Shown here in pieces: positions 1-8,847 of a stretch of 64,000 nt of DNA. Both the position numbers and the translations under genes were made by a program. A model generated the notes under the pieces. The model saw only the letters and a list, made by a program, of their open reading frames with translations, did not search any database and had not been told where the DNA came from. Source of the stretch: Flavobacterium frigidimaris (GTDB lineage Bacteria; Bacteroidota; Bacteroidia; Flavobacteriales; Flavobacteriaceae); assembly GCA_900129595.1 (NCBI GenBank), contig FQWG01000003.1, forward strand, positions 124,001-188,000, given 5' to 3'. Within the stretch, counting starts at the first letter, position 1. Each line of letters begins with the position of its first letter.

Positions 1-297
1 TAAACATCTTTCCTCAAAAGGAAAACCATCTTCATCAATGGCAACTAATACTTTTTTTTGCTTTGAGGCCTCAATAGTTAAATAAAGCCATGCAAACGAC
101 CATAATCCCAAGGTCAGACAAAAAATAATAAAATTTAAACCATGATTTACTACTTTTCCGCCTTTAGACAGAACTGCAAAAAGAAATTCATCATTTCTTT
201 CTTCTAATGTAAATCCGTTATGAACTTTGTTTGATATCATATTAGAAAATACCTGTAAGCTTTGCTCCTGACTAAGTTCATTCTTTTTCATAATCAT
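1..297 (-). CDS. Partial hypothetical membrane protein (C-terminus beyond the window)
   Basis: The minus-strand frame stays open from an ATG at 297 to the window edge, giving 99 codons without a stop. A second in-frame ATG at 291 is an equally good start. The N-terminus is polar and charged (MIMKKNELSQEQ...), followed by a GG-containing turn and one hydrophobic helix near residues 48-66 (FIIFCLTLGLWSFAWLYL), then a basic patch (EASKQKK) and an acidic stretch. This looks like a small single-pass membrane protein. I do not recognise the family. A perfect 16-bp palindrome lies about 53 bp upstream of the start. Confidence 0.7.
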   Translation of the reverse strand, partial: MIMKKNELSQEQSLQVFSNMISNKVHNGFTLEERNDEFLFAVLSKGGKVVNHGLNFIIFCLTLGLWSFAWLYLTIEASKQKKVLVAIDEDGFPFEERCL

Positions 298-349
298 CCA
301 TTAAAAATTAATCCAAATACTACTACAATTACTTCTCAAATTTGAATTT

Positions 350-365
350 TGTAACAATTGTTACA
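350..365. promoter_or_regulatory. Perfect 16-bp palindrome, candidate operator
   Basis: TGTAACAATTGTTACA reads the same on both strands. It lies in the 233-bp gap between the MscS gene end (531) and the partial membrane-protein gene (start 297), about 53 bp upstream of the latter. There is no T-tract, so a terminator is unlikely and a dimeric repressor or activator site is plausible. The rest of the 298-530 gap shows only A/T-rich sequence. The regulator is unknown. Confidence 0.4.
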
Positions 366-530
366 TTCCTAAAAACAGAACAACGTTTACTTTTATTGTC
401 TTACATCAGTTATTTTTCAGATAAAAAAAGAAACTGTTGCTAAATTCGCACATAAAATTATATTTAATAAAATTAACAGCAAAATGAAATGCAGTTATTT
501 TTTTTAGAATCTGCTCAGATTAACAATACT

Positions 531-2180
531 TTACTGTTTCTTAATATTAAAAGAAGGTGCTTCGTAATCGTCTTTCAAATAATTTTCGGGAATCGTAGTG
601 TTATTCCCGTCACGTACCGCATTATAATGTGGTGACATAATCTCGATTCCGGCTGCATTAAATGAATCCTGAATATTTTGATGAAGCGACGAATAAATTA
701 AAGGCTGTTGTGTGGGATGCTTTGTATAAACATTGATTTGATACGAAACATAAAAATCATCTAAACTAGTCTGCAAAACAAAAGGCTGAGGTGTTTTTTC
801 TACCATTTCTGTTTTTAATGCGGCTTCGATCAAAGCTTTATGAATGGCTGCCCACGGTACATCATAACCTATCGAAACTGTACTATGAATTAATAAACCA
901 TTGTTGACCTGCTTTGTATTGGAGGAATAATTGGTAGAGGTACTTGACAAAACTGTAGCATTTGGTATCGTAATGTCTTCGAATTTTGGCGTTCTGATAC
1001 GGGTAACTAAAGCAGTTTTCTCGATAACTTCTCCACTGACATCTCCTATTTTGATAAAGTCTCCAATCTTGAACGGACGCATATAAGTAATCACTAATCC
1101 CGCGACCATATTTGCAATAGCATTAGAAGAACCTAATGAGAACAGAATACCCACGAATACGGAAACTCCTTTAAAAATTGGGGAATCTGATCCGGGCAAA
1201 TAGGGAAAAATAATAACAACCATAAAAGCCAGCAGCAAAAACCTGACAATATTAAATGTCGGCATTGCCCAGTCACTATAAAAACCATCGATTTTTATAT
1301 TTTCTTTTTTAATTTCATCAAAAAAGAAACGGATCACTTTTATCGTGTATTTAAAAATAAAAACAATCACGACAATGGTCACCAAACTTGGTAAGAAATC
1401 TACAAATCCCATTACCGCTAATTTTGCCGGAGTAAGGATCCATCGCAATAAAGTTGTTGTATAAGCTTCTGTAGCCGGAAAAATACTAAACAATATAGGC
1501 AGGGACAGATATACAATTAAAACTAACGTAATCCCTTTGACAAAGCTGTACAATTGCATTAAGAGAGATTGCTGCTTTTGTGGCGACAGGATTTTTATAT
1601 TATTATAATTGAACCCTTTAAAATACTTATCACTGTTTTTTAGGATATGCAGCTTTACGCGATTAAAAGCTTTGCCTACAAAATATAAAACTATGCTTAT
1701 GATTAAGATCAGTAATGCTGTATATCCAAGTCTTTTGGGAAGCATGGAATAATTCTCATTCTGGTAAATAATTGCTTTTTTAATTAAACTTAGATTACGT
1801 TTGGCAATATAAGCGGCAGTTTGATTTTCGGCCTTTGCATCGATCTCTAAAATAGACATAATGACAAAATCGTTCTTGTACATAATATCCTGAGAGATAT
1901 CTGAAGGCACGACAGAAATAGAATCTTCTTTAAAAAAAGAGTCCTCATAAAGCTTTCTTATTTTTCCGGCAATAGCATCTGCCCTGCTTTCAGCTGAGAA
2001 AGAACCAACTTTATTATACACATAAAATAGGGTGTCTCTAAAAGGGGCAACTGGATATTTTTTTTGCACTAGTTCAGGAACAGCTGTTTTTGATAGTTGT
2101 ACACTATCTTTTTGAGCAAAAACTAATGAAGAAAATAACGTAATGAAGAACACTAAAAAACAAAGTAATTTCTTTTTCAT
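531..2180 (-). CDS. MscS-family mechanosensitive ion channel
   Basis: A 549-residue small-conductance mechanosensitive channel homologue that would release solutes across the inner membrane under turgor. I chose the ATG at 2180 because it opens a clear signal peptide (MKKKLLCFLVFF...LVFAQ); an upstream in-frame extension of 22 residues lacks one. A periplasmic N-terminal region of about 120 residues is followed by several membrane helices. The conserved pore helix and beta domain follow (GSSNAIANMVAGLVI, then FKIGDFIKIGDVSGEV and TPKFEDITIPNA), with a C-terminal alpha/beta region. A -7-like box lies at 2214-2221. The gene sits downstream of the flippase on the same strand but has its own promoter signal. 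Confidence 0.92.
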   Translation of the reverse strand: MKKKLLCFLVFFITLFSSLVFAQKDSVQLSKTAVPELVQKKYPVAPFRDTLFYVYNKVGSFSAESRADAIAGKIRKLYEDSFFKEDSISVVPSDISQDIMYKNDFVIMSILEIDAKAENQTAAYIAKRNLSLIKKAIIYQNENYSMLPKRLGYTALLILIISIVLYFVGKAFNRVKLHILKNSDKYFKGFNYNNIKILSPQKQQSLLMQLYSFVKGITLVLIVYLSLPILFSIFPATEAYTTTLLRWILTPAKLAVMGFVDFLPSLVTIVVIVFIFKYTIKVIRFFFDEIKKENIKIDGFYSDWAMPTFNIVRFLLLAFMVVIIFPYLPGSDSPIFKGVSVFVGILFSLGSSNAIANMVAGLVITYMRPFKIGDFIKIGDVSGEVIEKTALVTRIRTPKFEDITIPNATVLSSTSTNYSSNTKQVNNGLLIHSTVSIGYDVPWAAIHKALIEAALKTEMVEKTPQPFVLQTSLDDFYVSYQINVYTKHPTQQPLIYSSLHQNIQDSFNAAGIEIMSPHYNAVRDGNNTTIPENYLKDDYEAPSFNIKKQ

Positions 2181-2213
2181 ATTTGCCGGCAATAAATTGA
2201 TTATCCTTTGTAA

Positions 2214-2221
2214 CAAATATA
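2214..2221 (-). promoter_or_regulatory. -7 box (TATATTTG) upstream of the MscS gene
   Basis: On the minus strand TATATTTG matches the Bacteroidota -7 consensus TAnnTTTG exactly and lies 33 bp upstream of the chosen MscS start. A TTG about 22 bp further upstream is a weak -33 candidate. Confidence 0.45.
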
Positions 2222-2274
2222 AAAACAAAATAGGTCCAAATTTCAATTACTTTGCTTTTCTCAATAAAATCGTA

Positions 2275-3744
2275 CTAAATTTTAATTCTCAACTTTTTCA
2301 AAATGTTGTCAATAACCGTATTGATATCCGGAGAGATATTAAACCTGTAATTTAAATAGACGTATAAAACTGTTACTAAAATCGATTTTAAGGCAATCCC
2401 AATTAATGGATAAACCGGGAATTCCCAAAAATAAAATATCAAAAACAAAGCGCCTGTAACAGCCAGCGAATGTAGATTTTGCTTTGTAAACGGATATAAA
2501 TCAAGCTTTTTAACCACAAACAGTAACTTGGCTAAGCTATAAAGAGTAATGGATAATAATGTCGCAAATGCAGATCCTATAATACCCATTATTGGTATAA
2601 AAATTATATTTAAAACAAAAGTTGCAACAACTAAAGCCAATCCCAAAAACAATACCGTACGGTAGTATTTAGTATTGAAGATGATTGCATTATTATTCCC
2701 CAGGATAAGATCAAAATACTTGGATAAACCAATCATAAAAACTACCGGAATACCTCCTCTGTACTCTTCAGGAACTATTTCATAGAGTTGACTAATATTA
2801 ACAAAAATACACAGCATTACAAACCCTCCTACAATCTGAAGATTTATTGACGTTTTTTTATACAAAATATTGAGTTCATCATGTTTATTTTCGTGCATTA
2901 GCTTTGCTGTAATTGGATATACAATCTGATGCATCGCGCGGCTTGGAACTGAAATAACTAAAGCAATATATGTCGCCACCGAATAATAAGCAATATTCTC
3001 GATCTTCATGTATTGGTTCAGGATCAGCTTATCACCATCTAAAAGTAAATTGGCTACACTTCCTGAGAGAATAATAAAGAAAGTATATTCCATTACGTTT
3101 TTTACATTCACCGGAATACTGATTTGAAACTTCGGTTTCTTTATATAAAAGGCATAAAACATGGTTATTATAAATGCCACAAAATAAATAGCTGCCGTAA
3201 AATATACAAACTGAACAAGGGTCATCCAATTAAAATACAAACCTACCAAAGCAATAGTAGACACCAAACGCAAGCCTACCTCTTTTATGAAATTTCCAAA
3301 AACGGAGTGCATATGAACTCTTGCCCAGGCATAGAAAATCTCAAAATAAGCCATACAGATCCCTATAAACGGAATCAGGAGCATAAACTCTTTTACAACA
3401 GGATTTTTCTTTGTTACAAATGCCGTAATATCATCAAAAAAGAGAATCCCAATAATCCCTAGCGGAATACACATCAGAATAGGAAACAACGCCGTAAATG
3501 ATAAAAACTGTTCTCGTTCTTCTTCGGTTTTATACTGCGAATAAAATTTGACTAACGTATTCTGCATTCCAATCGCAAACAGCGGCATGATAACATTCGC
3601 TGCAGACAAAATATAATTCGTTAATGCGTAATAGGTTGCTCCCAGGTAAATTGGGTACAGGTAAAGCGTATTAATAGCTCCAATAGCGAAGCCTATATAA
3701 GTAATAATTGTGTTTTTGAAAGACTGATTTAAAACAATACCCAT
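2275..3744 (-). CDS. Polysaccharide/O-antigen flippase (Wzx-like, MOP superfamily)
   Basis: A 489-residue integral membrane protein made almost entirely of hydrophobic helices, about 14 in number, with short charged loops. The N-terminus (SFKNTIITYIGFAIGAINTLYLYP) and the overall pattern match bacterial polysaccharide biosynthesis/export flippases that move lipid-linked glycans across the inner membrane. It starts at an ATG and lies upstream of the MscS gene and downstream of a GT4 glycosyltransferase on the same strand, which supports a role in surface polysaccharide assembly. The transported glycan cannot be told from sequence. Confidence 0.88.
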   Translation of the reverse strand: MGIVLNQSFKNTIITYIGFAIGAINTLYLYPIYLGATYYALTNYILSAANVIMPLFAIGMQNTLVKFYSQYKTEEEREQFLSFTALFPILMCIPLGIIGILFFDDITAFVTKKNPVVKEFMLLIPFIGICMAYFEIFYAWARVHMHSVFGNFIKEVGLRLVSTIALVGLYFNWMTLVQFVYFTAAIYFVAFIITMFYAFYIKKPKFQISIPVNVKNVMEYTFFIILSGSVANLLLDGDKLILNQYMKIENIAYYSVATYIALVISVPSRAMHQIVYPITAKLMHENKHDELNILYKKTSINLQIVGGFVMLCIFVNISQLYEIVPEEYRGGIPVVFMIGLSKYFDLILGNNNAIIFNTKYYRTVLFLGLALVVATFVLNIIFIPIMGIIGSAFATLLSITLYSLAKLLFVVKKLDLYPFTKQNLHSLAVTGALFLIFYFWEFPVYPLIGIALKSILVTVLYVYLNYRFNISPDINTVIDNILKKLRIKI

Positions 3745-3751
3745 GTTTTGA

Positions 3752-3779
3752 TTGCAGAGTTTAGATTGTAGAGTTTAGA
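3752..3779. repeat. Tandem 14-bp direct repeat
   Basis: TTGCAGAGTTTAGA is followed directly by TTGTAGAGTTTAGA, two 14-bp units differing at one base, in the short gap between the flippase start and the glycosyltransferase end. It is probably a slippage product; no function is evident. Confidence 0.6.
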
Positions 3780-3827
3780 TTTCTGATTTTCTACTCTCTA
3801 TAGATTTTTTTAATTGTTATTGCTTTT

Positions 3828-5120
3828 TTAACTAATCAATTGTACCAATTGTCTGGTAAGGTTTTTTCTTGAATATTGCTGTAAACCAACGCCATTAGCT
3901 TGCAATTTTCCTTCCAGAAATTGATTATAAAAGTCCAAAATTACACTTTTTAATTTCGCTTTTTCAGAATAGTCAAAAAATACTCCCGTATTTGTTTCCG
4001 TGATGATGTCTGCAAAATCAGAACCTTTAGGGCCAATGGCGATTATTGGACGATTAGACACCATATATTCAAACAATTTACCCGGAATTATACTTTTAGT
4101 ATCTTCAGAATTAATCTCTATTAAAAGTAAAACCTGAGATTTCTTTTGATGTGCAATTGCTTCGTGATGCGAAACATACCCTAAAAGGTTTAAATAATCA
4201 TTTAAATGAAATTCAGCAATAGAATCCAGAACTTCCTGACTTACAGCTCCTATTAATTTAATTTCTAAATGTGATTTAAAATCCGGTATTTCCTGAAGTA
4301 ATTCTACCAGACATTCCCATAAAAACTGAGGGTTTCTATCTGATAAAAACGATCCGATATGTGCTAAAGTAAATTTAGTATCCAGAGTTTGTTTCTCGAC
4401 ATTTTCGACATCATAGCCGTTTGTAATCACCGAAATAGGCTTGTTGGTAATGGCCTGAAATTCAGTTTTTGTAGTTTTACTGGTTACAATAATTGTATCA
4501 GCACTATTTAATACTTTATATTCTAAATCTTTATGTTTTTTAGCGGCATAAGCTGATAAACGCAAAGCTTTATGGTATCCAATAGTTGTCCAGGGATCAC
4601 GAAAATCTGCAAACCATTTTACGTTTAGTTTTTCTTTTAGCTCTAAACCAATTAAATGCAAACTGTGTGGCGGACCCGAAGTTACAATAGTATCGATATT
4701 ATTTTCCTCAATGTATTTTTCAAGATAAGCAACTGAAGGTTTCACCCAAAAAACGCGGGCGTCAGGAATAAAAAGATTTCCTCTGATCCAAAGAAATGTT
4801 TTATCTAAAAAAGTTTGCTTTTTCTTATGAGGAAAAATTCCAGAGCTAATTTTTTTGGTTTTGTTTTTCGAAAAAACAGAAGCCAGCTGATAAGGCTCCC
4901 AAATTTTATTCTTCAAAACAATCACTTTATCAGAGATTTGGCTAACCAAACCTTCATCTACTATTGGGTAAGTTGGATTTTCAGGAACATAAACAATAGG
5001 CTGAACGCCAAATTCGGGCAAATATTTTACAAACTTCAGCCAACGCTGCACACCAGGGCCTCCGGCCGGTGGAAAATAGTAAGTAATAATTAAAAGTTTT
5101 TTTTGTTCCAATTTATTCAA
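3828..5120 (-). CDS. Glycosyltransferase, GT4-like
   Basis: A 430-residue GT-B fold glycosyltransferase expected to add a sugar from an NDP-sugar to a surface glycan at the cytoplasmic face of the membrane. The N-terminal donor/acceptor domain begins LLIITYYFPPAGGPGVQRWL, typical of family 4. The C-terminal half carries the GT4 signature IIPGKLFEYM...IIAIGP near residue 365, including the conserved Glu of the E-x7-E type motif. The frame opens with TTG at 5120, an in-frame stop lies 21 bp upstream and there is no ATG, so the start is TTG here or at the TTG three codons on. The flippase and YfhO neighbours suggest a shared envelope-glycan role. Confidence 0.88.
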   Translation of the reverse strand: MNKLEQKKLLIITYYFPPAGGPGVQRWLKFVKYLPEFGVQPIVYVPENPTYPIVDEGLVSQISDKVIVLKNKIWEPYQLASVFSKNKTKKISSGIFPHKKKQTFLDKTFLWIRGNLFIPDARVFWVKPSVAYLEKYIEENNIDTIVTSGPPHSLHLIGLELKEKLNVKWFADFRDPWTTIGYHKALRLSAYAAKKHKDLEYKVLNSADTIIVTSKTTKTEFQAITNKPISVITNGYDVENVEKQTLDTKFTLAHIGSFLSDRNPQFLWECLVELLQEIPDFKSHLEIKLIGAVSQEVLDSIAEFHLNDYLNLLGYVSHHEAIAHQKKSQVLLLIEINSEDTKSIIPGKLFEYMVSNRPIIAIGPKGSDFADIITETNTGVFFDYSEKAKLKSVILDFYNQFLEGKLQANGVGLQQYSRKNLTRQLVQLIS

Positions 5121-5156
5121 TTTCTGAAAAATATCAGTTTATGTAGATTTAGTATA

Positions 5157-5621
5157 CTATTCTGTTTTATTATTGGCCTTACCAAGTTCTTCAATATCTA
5201 AAATATCTTTAGGTCTGTTTGCAGCTTTTTTAGCAATGATTAAATTATCATAATCAATAAAATAAACAGGAGTTTTTCCTATTATTACAACTGTAGCATC
5301 TTCTAATAACGAAGCAAAAGATTTATCTTCTAAGCCTTTTACAGTTGTCATAATATCCAATCTTAAACCGTAATTTAAACTAAAGTCTATACAACCCGGA
5401 ATAAACTGCATTGTTTCAATAGTTTCAAAATCTCCCAAATTAATTGATTTCAAAGCCTTTCTTAAATTGACACGATTTTCAATAGTATCTTCCAAGTAAA
5501 TATCAATATCACCTGTATTTCTATTATAACCATATATATTTACAGCAAACCCTCCAATAGTTATATATTTAACTTTGTTTTCAAAAAAACTATTCCAAAT
5601 AGCAACTATTTGTTCATTCAT
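5157..5621 (-). CDS. MNT-type nucleotidyltransferase
   Basis: A 154-residue minimal nucleotidyltransferase of the DNA polymerase beta fold. The glycine motif is GGFAVN at residues 23-28, the paired carboxylates are D38 and D40 in TGDIDIYLED, and a third carboxylate, D89, lies in GLRLDI, so the metal-binding site looks intact. A conserved C-terminal segment (YDNLIIAKKAANRPKDILDIEEL) resembles the tail of DUF6036/AbiEii-like proteins. The start overlaps the stop of the 55-residue upstream gene by four bases (ATGA), which indicates translational coupling. Families of this kind include toxin or antitoxin nucleotidyltransferases, but the target is not deducible. Confidence 0.8.
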   Translation of the reverse strand: MNEQIVAIWNSFFENKVKYITIGGFAVNIYGYNRNTGDIDIYLEDTIENRVNLRKALKSINLGDFETIETMQFIPGCIDFSLNYGLRLDIMTTVKGLEDKSFASLLEDATVVIIGKTPVYFIDYDNLIIAKKAANRPKDILDIEELGKANNKTE

Positions 5622-5785
5622 CGTTTTTTAGATTGAATTACTTTTGCTGTTTTCAGCATATAAGAGACCTCAATAATTGCCATCAATCTTTCTAATCTTT
5701 CCAAATAAGAAATTGATTGTATTTCAGCTATTCTATTAGCTTCCAACTCTTTTGGAGTACCAAAACTTAACACGTTTTTTTTCAT
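5618..5785 (-). CDS. Small 55-residue partner of the nucleotidyltransferase
   Basis: A short frame starting at ATG 5785 and ending in TGA at 5618-5620. It encodes 55 residues (MKKNVLSFGTPKELEANRIA... ending VIQSKKR). The sequence is charged and helical with no signal peptide or membrane segment; the middle (SYLERLERLMAIIEVSYM) could form an amphipathic helix. Its stop overlaps the start codon of the nucleotidyltransferase gene in an ATGA junction, the usual layout of a two-gene module such as a toxin-antitoxin pair. I do not recognise the family; the coupling is the main evidence that it is real. Confidence 0.7.
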   Translation of the reverse strand: MKKNVLSFGTPKELEANRIAEIQSISYLERLERLMAIIEVSYMLKTAKVIQSKKR

Positions 5786-5906
5786 TGTTTAGTCTTTAAC
5801 ATACATTTGGCAAAGATACTAAATGATCCGGCATTCCTTATTAAAATACCCACCGAGTCTCATTTTTAATTTTCATCTTCTTTCGTTCATAAAAAAATCA
5901 ACGAAG

Positions 5907-5972
5907 TTTCGCAAAGATTTTTTACTATTTTTTTTGAATCTCTTTGTAGCTACTTTGTGAGTCTTTGCGAAA
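5907..5972. repeat. Inverted repeat spanning the 3' end of the YfhO gene
   Basis: TTTCGCAAAGA (5907-5917) pairs perfectly with TCTTTGCGAAA (5962-5972). The right arm lies inside the YfhO coding sequence and the left arm beyond its stop. The sequence GCAAAGATTTTT recurs in the repeat at 61368-61504, so this looks like one member of a dispersed family that now supplies the last codons of YfhO. It may also act as a transcription end signal. Confidence 0.55.
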
Positions 5973-8387
5973 GAACCTTTCGAAATAAATCCCTCCAATC
6001 AAAAGCAATAACATACCTACTGAGCTCACCAAATTAATCATACCACCGGTTTTTATAACCTGAGGCTCAAATTTAAATTCGATAGTGTGTTGTCCTCCCG
6101 GAACTTCCATTGCTCTTAAGACATAATCAACAGGAAAATGATCTGTTAATTTACCGTCAATATAAGCGTTCCAGCCATTTTTGTAATAGATCTCAGAAAA
6201 AACAGCCAGACCATCTTTTGCATTGTCTGATTTATACTTAATATAATTTGGCTTATACTGTACGACTTTAATTGTTCCGGTTGTATCCCATTGTTTCTTT
6301 AAACGGGCACTTCTAAATTTGGCTTCATGTTCACGGACATTAAAAACAGCGACGTTTTTAGTATCAATATGATCTAAAGTTTTCATGACATCGTCCGGTT
6401 TATTTACCAATTTTACGGTACTAACAAACCATGCGTTTCCATTTGCATTTGGATTTATTGTCGGGAATTCTTTTCCTTCTTTATCAGTCTGGATAATGTA
6501 CTTAACATTCAGCATATCCAAAACTTCCATATTATTTTTTGCAATCTGGTAATCAAATAACTGCTGCATTCTTCTAGGTTTTGCAGCATGATATCCTCCA
6601 AGCGAATGGTGGAAATAAGAGGCACGTGCACTTGACATATTTCCGTTTACTTCGAAAACCCTGTAATGTGTCGTGTCTTTTAAAATTTGAACATCAGAAG
6701 GTGTTTCCTGAAAAGGAGCTGCAATCTGTGCAGGGCTGACAAAATCTTTAGCGGAAACATATTTTTTATCTACAAAAAACAAATCAAAAATCATTAAAAG
6801 ACCTACGATAATCAAGGTCGTATGCTGAGCCAGTTTATTTTTGATAAACAACCATAAAATTCCAAAAGTCAGCACAATAAAAAAGCCTGAACGCAATAGA
6901 TCTGCCGAGTACAAACTCTTTCTGTCTTCTTTTAAGGCATCAACAAAAGCGGGGCCGTAAGACTCTAAGAAATAATTATCACTGCTTCCTGTAAAATGAA
7001 ACATCCCTTTGGCAAATACAAGAATCACAATGATTCCCATAGCAAAAGTACCTGTTTGCACTAATGCTTTTTGCTGTAATTTAGGTTCGTCTTTGGCTTT
7101 AAAAAATGACTGAAGCCCCATAACTGCCAAAACAGGAAAACACAACTCAAGAATGACCTGAATAGAAGATACCGCTCTGAACTTATCATACATTGGAATG
7201 TAATCTATAAAAAAGTCGGTCAGCAACGGGAAATTTTTCCCCCATGAAAGCACTAAAGAAACCAATGCTCCAGAAAGGAATACATATTTTATTTTTCGAT
7301 CATCAATAAATAATGCTAAAATGCCTAAAAAGAAAACGACAACGCCAATATAAGCCGGAGCAGCAACAATAGGCTGATCTCCCCAATACGTTGGCATTCC
7401 TGATACAAAGTCCTGAGCTTGTTCGGACGGAACTCCCTGTTCCAGCATAAAGGCATACATACGGCTATCAGTACCTACATTTTCGTGATTTGAACCTCCA
7501 AAAAGTCTGGGCGCGATAAGGTTAAAACTTTCCGGAATTCCATAACTGTATTCTGTAATATATTCACGGCTTAAAGCATTTTCGTTTACCTTTCTTGATC
7601 CGTCAGGATTAAACGTTAATTCGCTATTGCTGCGTGTACTGAATTTAGCATACTCGCTGGTAGCCATTAAATTGGCCGCATTTGCACCAATGGCAAAAAT
7701 TCCTGCCACAGCCAAAACACCAATCGCCCTTAAAAGAGGCTTATATTCTTTTTCTTTGATAAAATTAAAAGCAAAATAACCTGACAGAATCAGTAAGAAA
7801 ATCAATAAATAATAGGTCATTTGAAAGTGGTTCGCATTAATTTCTAACGCAACCGCAAACATGGTGAGCAGACCTCCCCAAATATATTTTTTTTGAAAAA
7901 CCATTATAAATCCGGCGATCACAAGCGGCATATACGCAATTGCATGCGCTTTTGCATTATGACCAACCCCCAGAATAATAATTAAATAGGTAGAAAAACC
8001 AAATGCTAGTGCTCCTATAAATGCTTTTAAAGGATCCGTTTTCAGTACTAACAATAAGCCATAGAAGCCTAAGAAGTAGAGAAATAAATAATCAGCAGGA
8101 CGAGGTAAGAAACGTAAAACATCGTCTATATGTCCCACAAAATCATTAGGATAATTAGCTCCCAATTGATAAGTTGGCATACCACCAAACGCAGAATTGG
8201 TCCAATATGGCTCAGAATGTTCTGTCGCTCTGAAATCATTTTGCTCTTTTGCCATTCCGGTATATTGAGCAATATCCGACTGGAAAATTTGTTTTCCTTG
8301 TAAAACTGGATAAAAATAAACTAAAGAAACGAGAATGAACCCCAGTATAACAAGGGCATGCGGATAGAACTTACTTACTATTTTCAA
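5925..8387 (-). CDS. YfhO-family membrane protein
   Basis: An 820-residue polytopic membrane protein of the YfhO family, whose members resemble GT-C glycosyltransferases and are linked to glycosylation of cell-surface polymers. About a dozen hydrophobic helices occupy roughly residues 8-540, with the first-loop motif FQSDIAQYTGM and the SAFGGMPTYQLG segment near residue 65. A large extracytoplasmic domain (about 560-780) and a last helix precede a basic tail. The frame opens with TTG at 8387; an in-frame stop lies upstream and no ATG is available. The final residues are encoded within a dispersed inverted repeat. The GT4 and flippase neighbours support an envelope-glycan role. Confidence 0.88.
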   Translation of the reverse strand: MKIVSKFYPHALVILGFILVSLVYFYPVLQGKQIFQSDIAQYTGMAKEQNDFRATEHSEPYWTNSAFGGMPTYQLGANYPNDFVGHIDDVLRFLPRPADYLFLYFLGFYGLLLVLKTDPLKAFIGALAFGFSTYLIIILGVGHNAKAHAIAYMPLVIAGFIMVFQKKYIWGGLLTMFAVALEINANHFQMTYYLLIFLLILSGYFAFNFIKEKEYKPLLRAIGVLAVAGIFAIGANAANLMATSEYAKFSTRSNSELTFNPDGSRKVNENALSREYITEYSYGIPESFNLIAPRLFGGSNHENVGTDSRMYAFMLEQGVPSEQAQDFVSGMPTYWGDQPIVAAPAYIGVVVFFLGILALFIDDRKIKYVFLSGALVSLVLSWGKNFPLLTDFFIDYIPMYDKFRAVSSIQVILELCFPVLAVMGLQSFFKAKDEPKLQQKALVQTGTFAMGIIVILVFAKGMFHFTGSSDNYFLESYGPAFVDALKEDRKSLYSADLLRSGFFIVLTFGILWLFIKNKLAQHTTLIIVGLLMIFDLFFVDKKYVSAKDFVSPAQIAAPFQETPSDVQILKDTTHYRVFEVNGNMSSARASYFHHSLGGYHAAKPRRMQQLFDYQIAKNNMEVLDMLNVKYIIQTDKEGKEFPTINPNANGNAWFVSTVKLVNKPDDVMKTLDHIDTKNVAVFNVREHEAKFRSARLKKQWDTTGTIKVVQYKPNYIKYKSDNAKDGLAVFSEIYYKNGWNAYIDGKLTDHFPVDYVLRAMEVPGGQHTIEFKFEPQVIKTGGMINLVSSVGMLLLLIGGIYFERFFRKDSQSSYKEIQKK

Positions 8388-8437
8388 TTTAGGCTGGTTT
8401 GGGTTAAATGATGAATCCTGCTAACTAGGATACAAAC

Positions 8438-8722
8438 TTAATCTATTTCTTCGTAATCAACATAATCGCCTACCTTTTTGGTTTCGCGAGGCTTTTTTGC
8501 ATTAGTAGTATCGATGATGATCTCATCGTTATTTGTACGCGTTTTTTGCCATGAATCTGTCTGGCTATATTGTTGTTGTCTCTGAAAATTTTCTCCCGCT
8601 TTTTCAACTGCTTTTTTTACCAATACCGGCAAAAAGATTCTAGCTAAAAATTTAAAAATATAATAAAATGCTACCATATAACATATAGCTTTTATTAAAC
8701 CTGAAAAAGATGCTTCTTGCAT
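8438..8722 (-). CDS. DUF4834 family small membrane protein
   Basis: A 94-residue protein starting at the ATG at 8722 (MQEASFSGLIKAI), the usual beginning of DUF4834 proteins in Flavobacteriaceae; a longer frame adds seven unlikely residues. One amphipathic/transmembrane helix (residues about 8-35, FYYIFKFLARIFLP) is followed by a charged, glutamine-rich region and an acidic C-terminus ending VGDYVDYEEID. The function of the family is unknown. It lies upstream of the YfhO gene on the same strand, 50 bp away, and is probably cotranscribed. Confidence 0.82.
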   Translation of the reverse strand: MQEASFSGLIKAICYMVAFYYIFKFLARIFLPVLVKKAVEKAGENFQRQQQYSQTDSWQKTRTNNDEIIIDTTNAKKPRETKKVGDYVDYEEID

Positions 8723-8803
8723 AATTGTATAATTTTTCCCCAAAATTAATAAATCAATTCTTTAAAATTAAAATATCAATCTTAAATAAATAATAAAATA
8801 TAG

Positions 8804-8811
8804 TACATTTG
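8804..8811 (+). promoter_or_regulatory. -7 box (TACATTTG) of the outer-membrane protein operon
   Basis: TACATTTG matches the TAnnTTTG consensus and lies 36 bp upstream of the ATG at 8848 in an A/T-rich intergenic region. No clear -33 TTG is visible at the expected distance. Confidence 0.45.
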
Positions 8812-8847
8812 AAATGCGTTATTACTTTTTAATTTAAAAAAACATTC

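Noticed and set aside
2143..2355. Plus-strand open frame of 70 codons over the MscS start
   Set aside because: It lies antisense to a signal-peptide coding region, has low-complexity Asn/Ile/Lys composition and no recognisable domain.
5157..5785. A CRISPR or prophage origin for the nucleotidyltransferase cassette
   Set aside because: No repeats, integrase or phage genes are nearby and base composition looks like the neighbours.
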